Shown here piece after piece: positions 63,683 through 64,000 of a stretch of DNA of 64,000 nt (its first letter is position 1; every line of letters starts with the position of its first letter). The notes under the pieces were generated by a model. That model ran no database searches. It worked only from the letters and a program-made list of their open reading frames with translations, and was not told the DNA's origin. The DNA comes from Acidobacteria subdivision 13 bacterium RH2 MAG17b (GTDB taxonomy: Bacteria; Acidobacteriota; Terriglobia; UBA7540): positions 1 through 64,000 of the forward strand of contig NFUN01000166.1 in the NCBI GenBank assembly GCA_002197525.1, given 5' to 3'. The position numbers and the translations under genes are program-made.

Positions 63683-64000
63683 GGCCTTCGACGTTCCTTA
63701 GTCGTTATATAATGAATTGGCCACTGCGACCGTGGTCGCCTCAGCATGCTCTTTTTGGGACACTCAAGTTGTACGCCAGTCGCTTGCCGCTGTCCGTCTG
63801 TACCGGGCTGGCACCATCCCTGCTCGATTACGATGCTGCGTATGCTGATTGCACGTATCCTCGTTGCGCCAGCTTTGCGGCTGCCCGTACTGCAGGACCC
63901 CGTTTTCTTAACACAGTAGTACTAGCTCCGAGATCAACGATGTAGGGTCTCAAAACGCGGATTGACGGCACAGTCTAATCATCCCGCTTTGTTTACAGCC

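Overview
The window reads as a GC-rich bacterial chromosome segment. It is probably Acidobacteria, inferred from a VWFA-related acidobacterial-type protein, Oar-like TonB receptors with N-terminal carboxypeptidase-regulatory domains, and gene order; no search was run. From 0 to about 53.8 kb it is mostly housekeeping: secA, ilvE, pilT, recX, alaS, a MacAB-like efflux operon, acpS, dnaE, accA, lpxD, the ffh-rpsP-khpA-rimM-trmD-rplS-rnhB ribosomal/SRP operon, a trpCFBA-chorismate mutase-aroF-tyrA aromatic supercluster, and scoA/scoB. After a tRNA-Leu at about 53.8 kb the window appears more accessory: ADH, amidohydrolase, NTF2-like/DUF4440 paralogs, an Oar-like receptor, a GlcG/HbpS-like protein and a decayed IS5-type transposase. 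The most interesting items are: (1) MITE-like intergenic elements of fixed length (115 bp and 127 bp) that share a double-hairpin core but carry different terminal inverted repeats; (2) two small uncharacterised two-gene modules inside conserved operons, a HEPN pair between aroF and tyrA and a TM/helical pair between scoA and scoB; (3) a large insertion in SecA; (4) an apparent fusion of a TonB-receptor 5' end to a GlcG/HbpS domain; (5) paired 22-bp-phased palindromes upstream of a porin-like cytochrome c gene. No CRISPR array, rRNA or intact transposase was seen.
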